7,335 nt of DNA. Origin: Treponema sp. (GTDB lineage: Bacteria > Spirochaetota > Spirochaetia > Treponematales > Breznakiellaceae). Shown piece after piece: positions 1 through 5,956 of the stretch. The DNA lies in the NCBI GenBank assembly GCA_031283505.1, contig JAITBO010000021.1, positions 1 through 7,335 of the forward strand, in the 5' to 3' direction. Made by a program: the position numbers and the translations under genes. The stretch's first letter is position 1. The number at the start of each line of letters is the position of its first letter. Under the pieces are notes generated by a model that was not told where the DNA came from, searched no databases, and saw only the letters and a program-made list of their open reading frames with translations.

Positions 1-2
1 TC

Positions 3-110
3 CGGTGTAATTGGAAAGGGGAAGAACATTTCAAACAGAAAGTATTTTGGAGTATCATAGCATACAATATCAGGGTAATGACCGGTAGTGTACTAAAAGC
101 AATAGCATAA
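3..110 (+). CDS. Partial CDS: probable C-terminal tail of a DDE transposase
   Basis: An open frame enters from the left edge and stops at a TAA at 108-110, giving 35 residues. It contains the stretches CNWKGEEHF and VFWSIIAYNIRVMTG. A Trp/His/Phe cluster followed by a hydrophobic 'AYN-R' helix close to the stop resembles the end of DDE (RNase H-fold) insertion-sequence transposases, where this helix lies after the catalytic Glu. The catalytic residues would lie outside the window, so function cannot be confirmed. If the call is right, the right end of the insertion sequence falls shortly after 110. I could not pair a terminal inverted repeat because the left end is not visible. The assignment rests on overall likeness, not on a diagnostic motif. 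Confidence 0.45.
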   Translation, partial: RCNWKGEEHFKQKVFWSIIAYNIRVMTGSVLKAIA

Positions 111-222
111 TAACAGAGAGGCGGTGATTTGTTACGAGCAAGAGGGGGAAGTGTTTTTAAAGAATGGTGCAACACATGAGAAACAGGAATAAAATCCCCG
201 TTACAAGAAAAAACAAGTATAA

Positions 223-459
223 GTTGGCTTTGATGTTGTTTACTGTAGGTCGCCTTGGAAAAACCCAAACGAAAAATCCTGCTTTTTTAATACTTTATGG
301 ACAGACTCTAATTATCTTCCAAACCATTTTCCGCTCCTTCCGAAAGGTTTTTCGCCGCCGGCGGACAGTTCTACTTTTGAAAATTCCTTTGACCGCAAAA
401 AATTGGAGGATTTTTTTTGGTTGACAGAAGCGCCATACCTTCTGAACTTGGGCACATGA
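223..459 (+). pseudogene. Possible 5'-truncated gene remnant downstream of the transposase tail
   Basis: After a TAA at 220-222 this frame stays open for 78 codons and ends at TGA 457-459. It has no ATG, GTG or TTG near its beginning. Its C-terminal part (for example SSTFENSFDRKKLEDFFWL and EAPYLLNLG) has a balanced, protein-like composition. The competing frame at 164-424 gives an Arg/Lys-rich product that looks like an artefact. A start-less frame just after a transposase tail fits a gene whose 5' part was removed by the element. I recognise no family. A chance open frame is a real alternative. Confidence 0.25.
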
Positions 460-538
460 AAACCGGCGCCAGGAAAAGAGCGGTTAAATGTGGCGGGAGG
501 GGCCGGGCTGTCCGGGTTGTAAACAGGCCGTCAAACGA

Positions 539-1624
539 TTATAGCGTACCGGTGTTGGAAAACGAAGGACAGGATGCCCGGACAAGGCGGTCGTTGATGG
601 CCGGACCCAGACCCCGATCCGGGACCAGTTCCGCCCGGATCCGGGAAGCGCCCAGGCCGTCAAGCGTATGAAGCAGTTCAAAGAGCCGGGCTGCGGCTTC
701 GGCAAGGTTCCCGCCTTCGGAAAGAACCAGCGTCCGGCCTTCCGAAACCGGGGAGCGGCCCGTCAAGGGACCGGAGGTCATGGGACTGAAAGCCCTAAGC
801 CAGACATCCCTGGAGGCGGCGTCGAAGAAAAGGCGGGCTTCCCTGGCATCCCAGGGCAGGGCGATCATCTCGTCCCTGGTGTGGACGGAAAGGGGGGTCC
901 GGGGGGCGTAGTGGCTCTTTAGCTGTCCGGGAGAACGGGGATGAACGGCGTTGTTGCCGCCGTCCCCAGCCCCGGACACCGCCCCAATGACGGCTTCCAG
1001 TTCTTCCCGGGAAACGCCGCCGGGACGGAGGATACGGGGTTCCCCGGTGCAGAGATCGAGGACGGTGGATTCCACCCCGACCACACAAGGGCCACCGTCC
1101 AGAATGTAGTCCACTTTGTCCCCCAACTGGTCGCGGACGTGTTCCGCACGGGTCGGGGAAAGGCGGCCAAAGGGATTGGCGCTGGGGGCGGCGACCGCGC
1201 CAGTGGAAAGGCGGATCAGGTTCCGCGCCGCAGGATGGGCGGGAACGCGGACGGCCACTGTCGGGAGGCCGCTGGTGGCAAGGTCCGGAACCGCAGCCCG
1301 TTTGGGCAGGACAAGGGTGAGCGGCCCCGGCCAGAACCGCCGGACGAGGAGTTCCAGACACCGCCTCCCTTCCCCGTCCAAAAGCATGGCATCGGCCACA
1401 GTATCCAGGGCGGCGGTTTCCGCGATATGCACGATGAGGGGATCGAACCGGGGGCGGCCTTTGACCTCAAAGACGCGGGCCAGGGCCATGGGGTTAAAGC
1501 AGTCCACCCCCAAACCGTAGACGGTTTCCGTGGGAAAAGCCGCCAGCAACCCCGCCCGGAGCGCTTCGGCAGCCATCAGGATTCCGGGAGTAATTTCGTC
1601 AGTGCAGGCGGAAAAAATCTTCAT
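539..1624 (-). CDS. sua5: Threonylcarbamoyl-AMP synthase, two-domain Sua5 type
   Basis: The 361-residue protein makes L-threonylcarbamoyl-AMP from threonine, bicarbonate and ATP. This is the first step of t6A formation at position 37 of tRNAs that read ANN codons, and it acts in the cytoplasm. The N-terminal YrdC domain (about 10-205) shows PTETVYGLG (31-39), KGRPRFDPL (55-63), RFWPGPLT (96-103), APSAN (146-150), GVESTVLD (183-190) and ILRPGG (198-203), which are the nucleotide- and threonine-binding motifs. A Gly/Asn-rich linker (about 213-230) leads to SPGQLKSHYAP (231-241), the conserved loop that covers the active site in two-domain Sua5 proteins. The C-terminal Sua5 domain ends with NDRLVRA (344-350). 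Length fits Sua5 rather than the short TsaC form. The start has only a weak Shine-Dalgarno (AAGTGAG). The gene lies 69 bases downstream of corA on the same strand and may share its transcript. I saw no clear terminator after the stop. Confidence 0.95.
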   Translation of the reverse strand: MKIFSACTDEITPGILMAAEALRAGLLAAFPTETVYGLGVDCFNPMALARVFEVKGRPRFDPLIVHIAETAALDTVADAMLLDGEGRRCLELLVRRFWPGPLTLVLPKRAAVPDLATSGLPTVAVRVPAHPAARNLIRLSTGAVAAPSANPFGRLSPTRAEHVRDQLGDKVDYILDGGPCVVGVESTVLDLCTGEPRILRPGGVSREELEAVIGAVSGAGDGGNNAVHPRSPGQLKSHYAPRTPLSVHTRDEMIALPWDAREARLFFDAASRDVWLRAFSPMTSGPLTGRSPVSEGRTLVLSEGGNLAEAAARLFELLHTLDGLGASRIRAELVPDRGLGPAINDRLVRASCPSFSNTGTL

Positions 1625-1693
1625 TTATCAAACTCACTTATCAATCTTCACATCAAATTACTGTCAGACACACGCAGCAGTATTTCTGTTCAT

Positions 1694-2665
1694 CTAAAAC
1701 CAATGCCGCCGCTTGAAAAAGTACAACATCCCCAGGGCAATGACTATCATTACGCCCCAGACAACGGGATAGGCGTAGCGGTAGTGCAGTTCCGGCATAT
1801 TGATAAAATTCATCCCGTAGACCCCGACAATAAAGGTGAGGGGAATAAAAAGGGTAGAAATTATGGTAAGCACTTTCATTACGCCGTTCATCCGGTTGGA
1901 CACCACCGACAGGTTTACTTCCATAACCCCCGCCATGAGTTCCCGGTAGGTTTCCACAGTTTCCGCAGCCTGGATCGCGTTTTCCTGGAGGTCCTTGAAG
2001 AAGGGCATAAGGTCGCCGCTCAACAGCGAGGAATCCATCCTCAGGAGGAGGGAAAGGCTCTCTCTGAGGGGCCAGATAGTCCGGCGCATTTGTAGGAGTT
2101 TCTGTTTGGTCTTCTGAATATCTGGGATAAAGCCGGGATCATTGTCGTTCACCGCCCGCTCCTCAAAGTTTTCGATAGTATCACCCAGGGCGTCCAGCAC
2201 GATAAAATATTCGTCCACTACAGAATCCATAAGGAGATAGGACAGATAATCCGTTCCCAGCCTTCGTATCCTGCCCACGTTGTTCATGATCCGTTTTCTG
2301 ATGCCGTCAAAGGAATCCTCGGGAAGCCCCTGAAAGCTGATCACCGTACTCTCCTGGATCACCATGCTGACATGATCAAAGATCAACTCCCCGTCTTTTT
2401 GAGAAATCGATTTGAGAGAAATAAAAAGGTAATGATCAAATTCTTCCACTTTGGGCCGCTGTTCCGCATCCAAGATGTCCTCTATCGTCAGGGGATGGAT
2501 GCGGTAAACTTCGGCCAGCCGGGTGATGGCGTTGTTGTCGTCCGTCCCGTCCACATTGATCCAGGTTATCCCCGCAGGATTCTTGTAAGTCAAGAGTTCG
2601 TCCACCGTGGCGGCAGTCCTGGTCCAGGAACCTGCGGGATCATAACCGATAATTGAGAGTTCCAT
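1694..2665 (-). CDS. corA: CorA-family magnesium/divalent cation transporter
   Basis: The 323-residue protein is an inner-membrane channel of the CorA (MIT) family, which carries Mg2+ and sometimes Co2+ or Ni2+ as a homopentamer. The cytoplasmic domain carries the family stretch HPLTIEDILDAEQRPKVEEF (57-76) and YLLMDSVVDEYF (143-154). Long helices (about 155-260) lead to TM1 (about 264-281). The selectivity-filter signature YGMNF (283-287, with Gly-Met-Asn at 284-286) follows at the end of TM1. A short outer loop with MPEL (290-293) comes next, then TM2 (about 299-316) and a basic tail KRRHWF. All hallmark features are intact and the length is usual. The ATG at 2663-2665 has no recognisable Shine-Dalgarno. 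An in-frame stop not far upstream and the lack of another in-frame ATG support this start. It is first in a possible two-gene unit with sua5. Confidence 0.96.
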   Translation of the reverse strand: MELSIIGYDPAGSWTRTAATVDELLTYKNPAGITWINVDGTDDNNAITRLAEVYRIHPLTIEDILDAEQRPKVEEFDHYLFISLKSISQKDGELIFDHVSMVIQESTVISFQGLPEDSFDGIRKRIMNNVGRIRRLGTDYLSYLLMDSVVDEYFIVLDALGDTIENFEERAVNDNDPGFIPDIQKTKQKLLQMRRTIWPLRESLSLLLRMDSSLLSGDLMPFFKDLQENAIQAAETVETYRELMAGVMEVNLSVVSNRMNGVMKVLTIISTLFIPLTFIVGVYGMNFINMPELHYRYAYPVVWGVMIVIALGMLYFFKRRHWF

Positions 2666-2726
2666 AAGACCATAGTACCATAAACCAACCGCTCATTCCA
2701 GAGTTGGGGTGGAATACGGAGATGAG

Positions 2727-2850
2727 CGCATCGGTCCCTCCGGGCCCGACCAGGCTATCCAGGGCTCCGCTCCGCTCCGGCCTCCTCACCCCGCTCCGCA
2801 CGGCTGCGCCGCTTGCGCGGGGCTGCGGGGGCTAAACCCCTCCTATCCCT
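2727..2850. repeat. GC-rich, hairpin-forming intergenic tract
   Basis: This tract is far richer in GC than its flanks. It contains three tandem CTCCG units (2765-2779) with another at 2794-2798. Several short inverted repeats are visible: GGTC/GACC around a GGGCCC palindrome near the left end, CCCCGC with GCGGGG in about 2789-2821, GCGC/GCGC inside that, and GGGG-GCTAAA-CCCC at about 2827-2840. The density of short dyads in a non-coding position suggests a dispersed structural repeat of the REP/BIME kind. Only one copy is in this window, so dispersal is inference. Confidence 0.4.
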
Positions 2851-2869
2851 TGCGCAACTGCTTTCCTTT

Positions 2870-2882
2870 GGGGTCAGACCCC
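2870..2882. repeat. Perfect 13-base palindrome GGGGTCAGACCCC
   Basis: GGGGTC and GACCCC flank a single central A, giving a perfect 6-bp dyad. On the plus strand it is followed by CTTTTC. Palindromes of this kind occur in REP elements mobilised by REP-associated tyrosine (Y1) transposases. It could also act as a weak terminator. Its position right after the GC-rich tract suggests that the two form one composite element. Confidence 0.4.
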
Positions 2883-3062
2883 CTTTTCAAGACTCCCCGC
2901 CCGAAAAAAATGCCTGTACCCGATCATGTCCCAAAACTTCCTTTTTTTGGAACAGCTTCCTTTGTCCGGACAGCCCCAGTCGATGAAATGGAAAAGGAGT
3001 GTATCCGCTGGAGCCAGTGGAGGGAACAGCGGGTTATACTCTCCATAGTAGTTAACGCGCTC
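2874..3062 (-). pseudogene. Doubtful minus-strand reading-frame remnant
   Basis: This minus-strand frame is open for 62 codons between a TAA at 3063-3065 and the TGA at 2874-2876, with no start codon near its beginning. Its product is protein-like in feel (for example VNYYGEYNPLFPPLAPADTL and WDMIGYRHFFRAG). A different minus-strand frame with an ATG at 3139 and a 71-residue product runs beside it. A single frameshift near 3060 would join the two. It overlaps the decayed hairpin repeat at 2928-2960. I recognise no family, and it may be a fragment of a dispersed repeat that merely stays open. Confidence 0.18.
2928..2960. repeat. Decayed copy of the 4071-4106 hairpin repeat
   Basis: Read on the minus strand, this segment has GCTGTTCCAAAA followed, after an A/G-rich interruption, by AAGTTTTGGGACA. 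These match both arms of the perfect palindrome at 4071-4106, with a few substitutions and a couple of extra bases at the centre. It is probably a second, degenerate member of the same repeat family. Its dyad is no longer perfect, so terminator activity here is uncertain. Confidence 0.5.
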
Positions 3063-3295
3063 TTAACTTCGTGCATCTCATGTTTTCCCCGCATACATTC
3101 CAGCAGCTTCCTTTTGCCTGTGCCGATTCCAAACGGCAAAGAGTTCCGGCCCTGCTTCGTCCGCTACACCCTACCCCTAAGTAAACGCACAAGGGAGACT
3201 TCCCCGGTGTTTCTCCCGCCATTTTGTCCGTCTAAGCCATATTTCGTCATTTTCGCTCCGTTTGTTCCGTTTTGTTAGGCTCAATTACCGCGCGG

Positions 3296-3325
3296 TTGTA
3301 TCTTACGCCGAAAATTTAGTATATT
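3296..3325 (+). promoter_or_regulatory. Candidate sigma70 promoter for hsp20
   Basis: TTGTAT (3296-3301) and TATATT (3320-3325) are separated by 18 bases, a good fit to -35 and -10 elements. Initiation would be near 3332, giving a leader of about 135 bases before the ATG at 3468. No CIRCE operator (TTAGCACTC-N9-GAGTGCTAA) is present, so HrcA control is not indicated. Confidence 0.45.
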
Positions 3326-3330
3326 GTTAA

Positions 3331-3467
3331 AGAAGGGCTGTCAGCCCTCGGGACCGCTTGTAGAAGGGTCCAATTATTCCACCGGGCCTCAAGGCCGGCG
3401 CGCCCCGTAACGGGGCCGGACAAGTATCCGGCGGATGAAGTATTCGAGGGATACAAAGGAACCTGAT
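3331..3467 (+). promoter_or_regulatory. Hairpin-rich 5' leader of hsp20, possible RNA thermometer
   Basis: The predicted leader carries a string of short dyads: GGGCTG-T-CAGCCC (3335-3347), GGACC/GGTCC (3351-3371, with an inner CTT/AAG), GGCCT-CA-AGGCC (3385-3396), GCCCCG-TAA-CGGGGC (3402-3416), and CCGGA/TCCGG (3416-3431). A further dyad, GTATCC (3424-3429) with GGATAC (3449-3454), ends directly against the Shine-Dalgarno AAAGGA. It overlaps the TCCGG arm, so these two stems exclude each other. CCCTCG (3345-3350) can also pair with CGAGGG (3445-3450) near the ribosome site. Small heat-shock genes in other bacteria use leader thermometers (ROSE and fourU types). This leader matches neither consensus, so a thermosensor role is inference from position and structure. 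Confidence 0.35.
3455..3460 (+). promoter_or_regulatory. Ribosome binding site that decides the hsp20 start
   Basis: AAAGGA lies 7 bases before the ATG at 3468. The in-frame ATG at 3435, which would add 11 residues, is preceded only by GGCGG immediately next to it, which is too close to work well. The later start is preferred. Confidence 0.65.
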
Positions 3468-4058
3468 ATGAAAAGCAATAAAGGTTATGTAGATCTGGGG
3501 ACGATCTTCGATGAAATTTTTGACGCCGCCCAGAATTTTAGTGACGAATTTCAGCGGAATTTCAACCAGTTCGGATCCGATTGCGGACGAGGACCTTTTG
3601 GTGGACGGGGCCCCTTCGCTCAGAGAAATCCCTTTGACGAAAACGTCGATTATTATCCTAACTATTCCTATCCCCCCATGAACGTCTATATGATCGGGAA
3701 CCGGAATATGATCTTCGAGTTCGCCCTGGCCGGGTTTGACGAAAAAGACATCAGCCTCTCCTTCCAGGGAGACTATATGGTGTTTTCCGCCAAAATCGCC
3801 GGAGACTTCCCTCTGCCGGGAAGCTCCGCAGAAGACGGCGAAACCCGTTTTCCCGACGAAAATATCCGGTATTTCAAACGCCGCCTCAAACTAAAGGACA
3901 TTGAAAAACAGAAATACTATGTTCCCCTGGACAAATACGCCCAGGAAAAAGTCAAGGCGGTCTATAGAAACGGCATCCTCAAGGTGACCATTCCTCCCAA
4001 GGACGAACCGGATCAGAGCGACGGAATCAAAATCGAGATCATCAAAGAGGGGAACTAA
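3468..4058 (+). CDS. hsp20: Hsp20/alpha-crystallin family small heat-shock protein
   Basis: From the ATG at 3468 the protein has 196 residues. Small heat-shock proteins are ATP-independent holdases that bind unfolding proteins in the cytoplasm as large oligomers. The alpha-crystallin domain spans about 72-180 and contains FEFALAGFDEKDISLSF and the family signature AVYRNGILKVTIP (164-176, with A-x3-N-G-I-L). The C-terminal I-K-I / I-E-I residues (187-191) supply the IxI anchor used in oligomer assembly. The N-terminal arm is longer than in many bacterial homologues. It includes a Gly/Arg/Phe-rich stretch with two GRGPF units (40-44, 46-50) and a related RNPF. The domain also carries an acidic, Pro/Gly-containing insertion (about 110-130) before RYFKRRLKL. 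Assignment is firm. A start at 3435 is the alternative. The gene converges on the oxidoreductase operon and ends 12 bases before a strong hairpin. Confidence 0.93.
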   Translation: MKSNKGYVDLGTIFDEIFDAAQNFSDEFQRNFNQFGSDCGRGPFGGRGPFAQRNPFDENVDYYPNYSYPPMNVYMIGNRNMIFEFALAGFDEKDISLSFQGDYMVFSAKIAGDFPLPGSSAEDGETRFPDENIRYFKRRLKLKDIEKQKYYVPLDKYAQEKVKAVYRNGILKVTIPPKDEPDQSDGIKIEIIKEGN

Positions 4059-4070
4059 TTTCTAAAGAGG

Positions 4071-4106
4071 GAGGCTGTTCCAAAACTTCAGTTTTGGAAC
4101 AGCCTC
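4071..4106. terminator. Perfect 36-base palindrome, likely bidirectional terminator
   Basis: GAGGCTGTTCCAAAACT (4071-4087) pairs over all 17 bases with AGTTTTGGAACAGCCTC (4090-4106). In RNA the tip would be a C(UUCA)G tetraloop. It lies 12 bases after the hsp20 stop and 19 bases after the oxidoreductase stop, between convergent genes, which fits a shared terminator. The T-tracts that follow are poor on both sides (TTATCTTTTG on plus, CCTCTTTAG on minus), so it may also be a repeat that happens to sit here. A degenerate copy at 2928-2960 supports a repeat origin. Confidence 0.65.
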
Positions 4107-4125
4107 AGTTCCTTATCTTTTGTCC

Positions 4126-5196
4126 TTACAGTGGCGCGGGGCGTTCGCAGGTACTCTTTACCCGGTAGTACTGTCCCGAAGCGGAAGCGTCGTGTATACC
4201 GTGCATCACCTCCAGAACATGGCAGGCCAGTTCTCCGCTTGCCCGATGGGGGCGGTCTCCGGCTATGGCCTCCGCCATGTCGGTGATCCCCAAGCCCCGG
4301 CTGTTTTCGGGATAACCCTTGAGCAGGGGAATCTCCGACCATGTTTCCGAACGGAACCGGGAAACATAGACCGGACCGCCGAAAGTGTTGGGGTCCGGAA
4401 CGCGGAGGCTGCCTTCGGAACCGTAAATTTCGATGAAAGGCAGGGTATGGGAATAGACATCGAAGCTTGTGATGATGGTTCCTACAACCCCACTTGAGAA
4501 GTCCAACGTCCCCGCTATATGGGTGGGAACATCCACGGCAATCCTTTTCCCCTTTTGGGGTTCACTGGCGACAATCCGTTCCTCAAAGCCTTTTTGCGCC
4601 GAACCGGAAACACGGACGACAGACCCCAAGAGGCTCACCAGTGCGGTAAGGTAATAGGGCCCCATGTCGAACATGGGGCCGCCGCCTTCCTTGTAGTAGA
4701 ACTCCGGGTTCGGATGCCAGTGTTCATGACCGTGGTTCATCATGAAGGCGGCGGCGGCAACGGGCTTTCCTATCCATCCGTCGTCAAGGAGCTTGCGGCA
4801 GGTCTGTATCCCCGCGCCCAGGAAGGTGTCCGGCGCGCCGCCCACCCGCACTTTGGCGGCGGCGGCGGTCTCGACGACTTCAGCGACTTCTTCCTGTTTC
4901 ACGCAGAACGGCTTTTCGTTGTAGACGTGTTTTCCCGCCCTGACCGCCGCCAGAGCCACCGGATAATGGTAAGGCGGCTGGGTAGTATTGAGAACTATGT
5001 CCACATCAGGACTGCTCAGAAGCTCCTCCGTCGTTTGAATATGCTTCAATGAATACTCGGCAGCCGCCTGAGCCGCTCGTTCTGGAATATAGTCGGTCAC
5101 GGCAGTCACCTTGACCCTATCTTTAAACATTCCGTTAAGATTTTTCAGATAGATTCCGCTGATATTACCAATTCCCACTATGCCTATACGCTGCAT
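4126..5196 (-). CDS. Gfo/Idh/MocA-family NAD(P)-dependent oxidoreductase
   Basis: The 356-residue cytoplasmic enzyme belongs to the family that oxidises or reduces sugars, polyols and inositols. The N-terminal Rossmann fold (about 1-120) begins RIGIVGIGNISG (3-14), the dinucleotide-binding Gly loop. TTQPPYHYPVALAAVRAGKH (71-90) and NEKPF (93-97, with the catalytic Lys of the EKP motif) follow. The C-terminal substrate domain contains HWHPNPEFYY (159-168) and GGGPMFDMGPYY (171-182). At the place where many members have a His (D-x-G-x-H) this one has Tyr182. The ATG has a good GAGGAG Shine-Dalgarno 6 bases upstream. That sequence overlaps the TGA of the thuA-like gene, which suggests translational coupling. 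It is last in a three-gene operon. The substrate cannot be told from the sequence. Pairing with ThuA suggests a glycoside or a keto-sugar. Confidence 0.93.
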   Translation of the reverse strand: MQRIGIVGIGNISGIYLKNLNGMFKDRVKVTAVTDYIPERAAQAAAEYSLKHIQTTEELLSSPDVDIVLNTTQPPYHYPVALAAVRAGKHVYNEKPFCVKQEEVAEVVETAAAAKVRVGGAPDTFLGAGIQTCRKLLDDGWIGKPVAAAAFMMNHGHEHWHPNPEFYYKEGGGPMFDMGPYYLTALVSLLGSVVRVSGSAQKGFEERIVASEPQKGKRIAVDVPTHIAGTLDFSSGVVGTIITSFDVYSHTLPFIEIYGSEGSLRVPDPNTFGGPVYVSRFRSETWSEIPLLKGYPENSRGLGITDMAEAIAGDRPHRASGELACHVLEVMHGIHDASASGQYYRVKSTCERPAPL

Positions 5197-5206
5197 TCCG
5201 GACTCC

Positions 5207-5932
5207 TCAATACATCCCTAATCCGCTCTTCCATTCATCCGTGGAAAGACCTTTTTCCACAGCGATCCGTTTACCTTCCGCTGCCCAGAGCATACCCCGT
5301 TTCATAAGTTCCCATGCCTGGGGAATGTCGAATACATCGTTATGATGTCCCAAAGCATTGTAAAACACCCGGCCATGGCCCCATCTCCTGGTCCACACCT
5401 GGGGAATATCCACTTCGCCGTTAGCCGAATGATACCACTTAACTGTGGGGAACCGGGTGGCCGCCAGAACCTCGTTGGCGGGATCCACATGAAGGTAATA
5501 CTGCTCGGAAGAAATATCGAAATCCCCAATCCCCTCGGTGATGGGATTGGACTTGCTCGTGATATGCACCCGGTACTTAACGCCATCGCAACCGGGATGG
5601 GCGACCCAATTGGCGCCGGTGATGAACTGCCAGAGTACGCCGGTCCGGAAGGCGTCGCACATACCCCCGTGACAGCCAGCCATACCTACGCCGGAACCTA
5701 TTGCCTCAGCCAGGGGCTCGAAAAAAAGCCTGGGCAGTTCAGAAGCCATAGTCCAAACCGGTATAAAAAGGTCCAGGTCTTTAAGAGTCTCCAGGTCTTC
5801 GAGTACATCCACAGTTTCAGACAGGGAAACTTCAAAATTTTCGGATTCCAGAAATTTCTTAAACCGTTCAAAAATGAGTTTCGGCTCATGGCCGTCCCAT
5901 CCGCCGCAGAGAATCAACGCCTTCCGTTTCAT
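5207..5932 (-). CDS. ThuA-like domain protein (class I glutamine amidotransferase-like fold)
   Basis: The 241-residue protein matches the ThuA family over its whole length. Visible marks are CGGWDGHEP (9-17), GMAGCHGGMCDAFR (83-96), TGANWVAHPG (105-114), EQYYLHVDP (143-151) and GRVFYNALGHHNDVFD (187-202). The nucleophile-elbow region has Cys87-His88, but the fold is not a true amidotransferase. In rhizobia, ThuA works with the Gfo-type dehydrogenase ThuB in use of trehalose and related disaccharides through a 3-keto intermediate. Homologues in other bacteria are found beside Gfo/Idh/MocA enzymes, as here. The ATG has a strong AAGGAGG 6 bases upstream. The gene starts 24 bases after the dinB-like gene and stops 10 bases before the oxidoreductase ATG. 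Its exact reaction is not shown by the sequence. No signal peptide is visible. Confidence 0.92.
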   Translation of the reverse strand: MKRKALILCGGWDGHEPKLIFERFKKFLESENFEVSLSETVDVLEDLETLKDLDLFIPVWTMASELPRLFFEPLAEAIGSGVGMAGCHGGMCDAFRTGVLWQFITGANWVAHPGCDGVKYRVHITSKSNPITEGIGDFDISSEQYYLHVDPANEVLAATRFPTVKWYHSANGEVDIPQVWTRRWGHGRVFYNALGHHNDVFDIPQAWELMKRGMLWAAEGKRIAVEKGLSTDEWKSGLGMY

Positions 5933-5956
5933 GTAACGCCTCCTTATTTTTTTTGG

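Larger units (their letters stand above)
2666..3434. other. Gene-poor intergenic region, mosaic of repeats
   Basis: About 770 bases lie between the divergent corA and hsp20 genes and hold no convincing gene. A 189-codon plus-strand frame (2709-3278) is open, but its product is rich in Pro, Ser and Arg with no recognisable domain, so I reject it. What can be seen, in order: a short inverted repeat at about 2690-2735 (ATTCCA/TGGAAT nested with GCTCAT/ATGAGC), a GC-rich hairpin-forming tract, a 13-base palindrome, a decayed copy of the 4071-4106 hairpin, a questionable minus-strand frame, a pyrimidine-rich stretch (about 3100-3275), and the hsp20 promoter and leader. Confidence 0.6.

Noticed and set aside
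164..424. 86-codon plus-strand frame
   Set aside because: The product is strongly Arg/Lys-rich and lacks a ribosome site. The frame at 223-459 looks more protein-like over the same bases.
425..444. CAGAAG/CTTCTG hairpin as a terminator for sua5
   Set aside because: The stem is only 6 bp with an 8-base loop, no T-tract follows on the minus strand, and it lies about 95 bases past the stop codon.
941..2095. 384-codon plus-strand open frame
   Set aside because: It lies opposite sua5 and corA, both of which have complete family motifs on the minus strand, so it is an antisense shadow.
2709..3278. 189-codon plus-strand open frame
   Set aside because: The product is rich in Pro, Ser and Arg with no domain. 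It crosses a GC-rich repeat, a palindrome and a decayed hairpin, and has no ribosome site. It is most likely open by chance.
3280..3440. CIRCE (HrcA) operator upstream of hsp20
   Set aside because: No TTAGCACTC/GAGTGCTAA dyad or close variant is present. The dyads here have other sequences.
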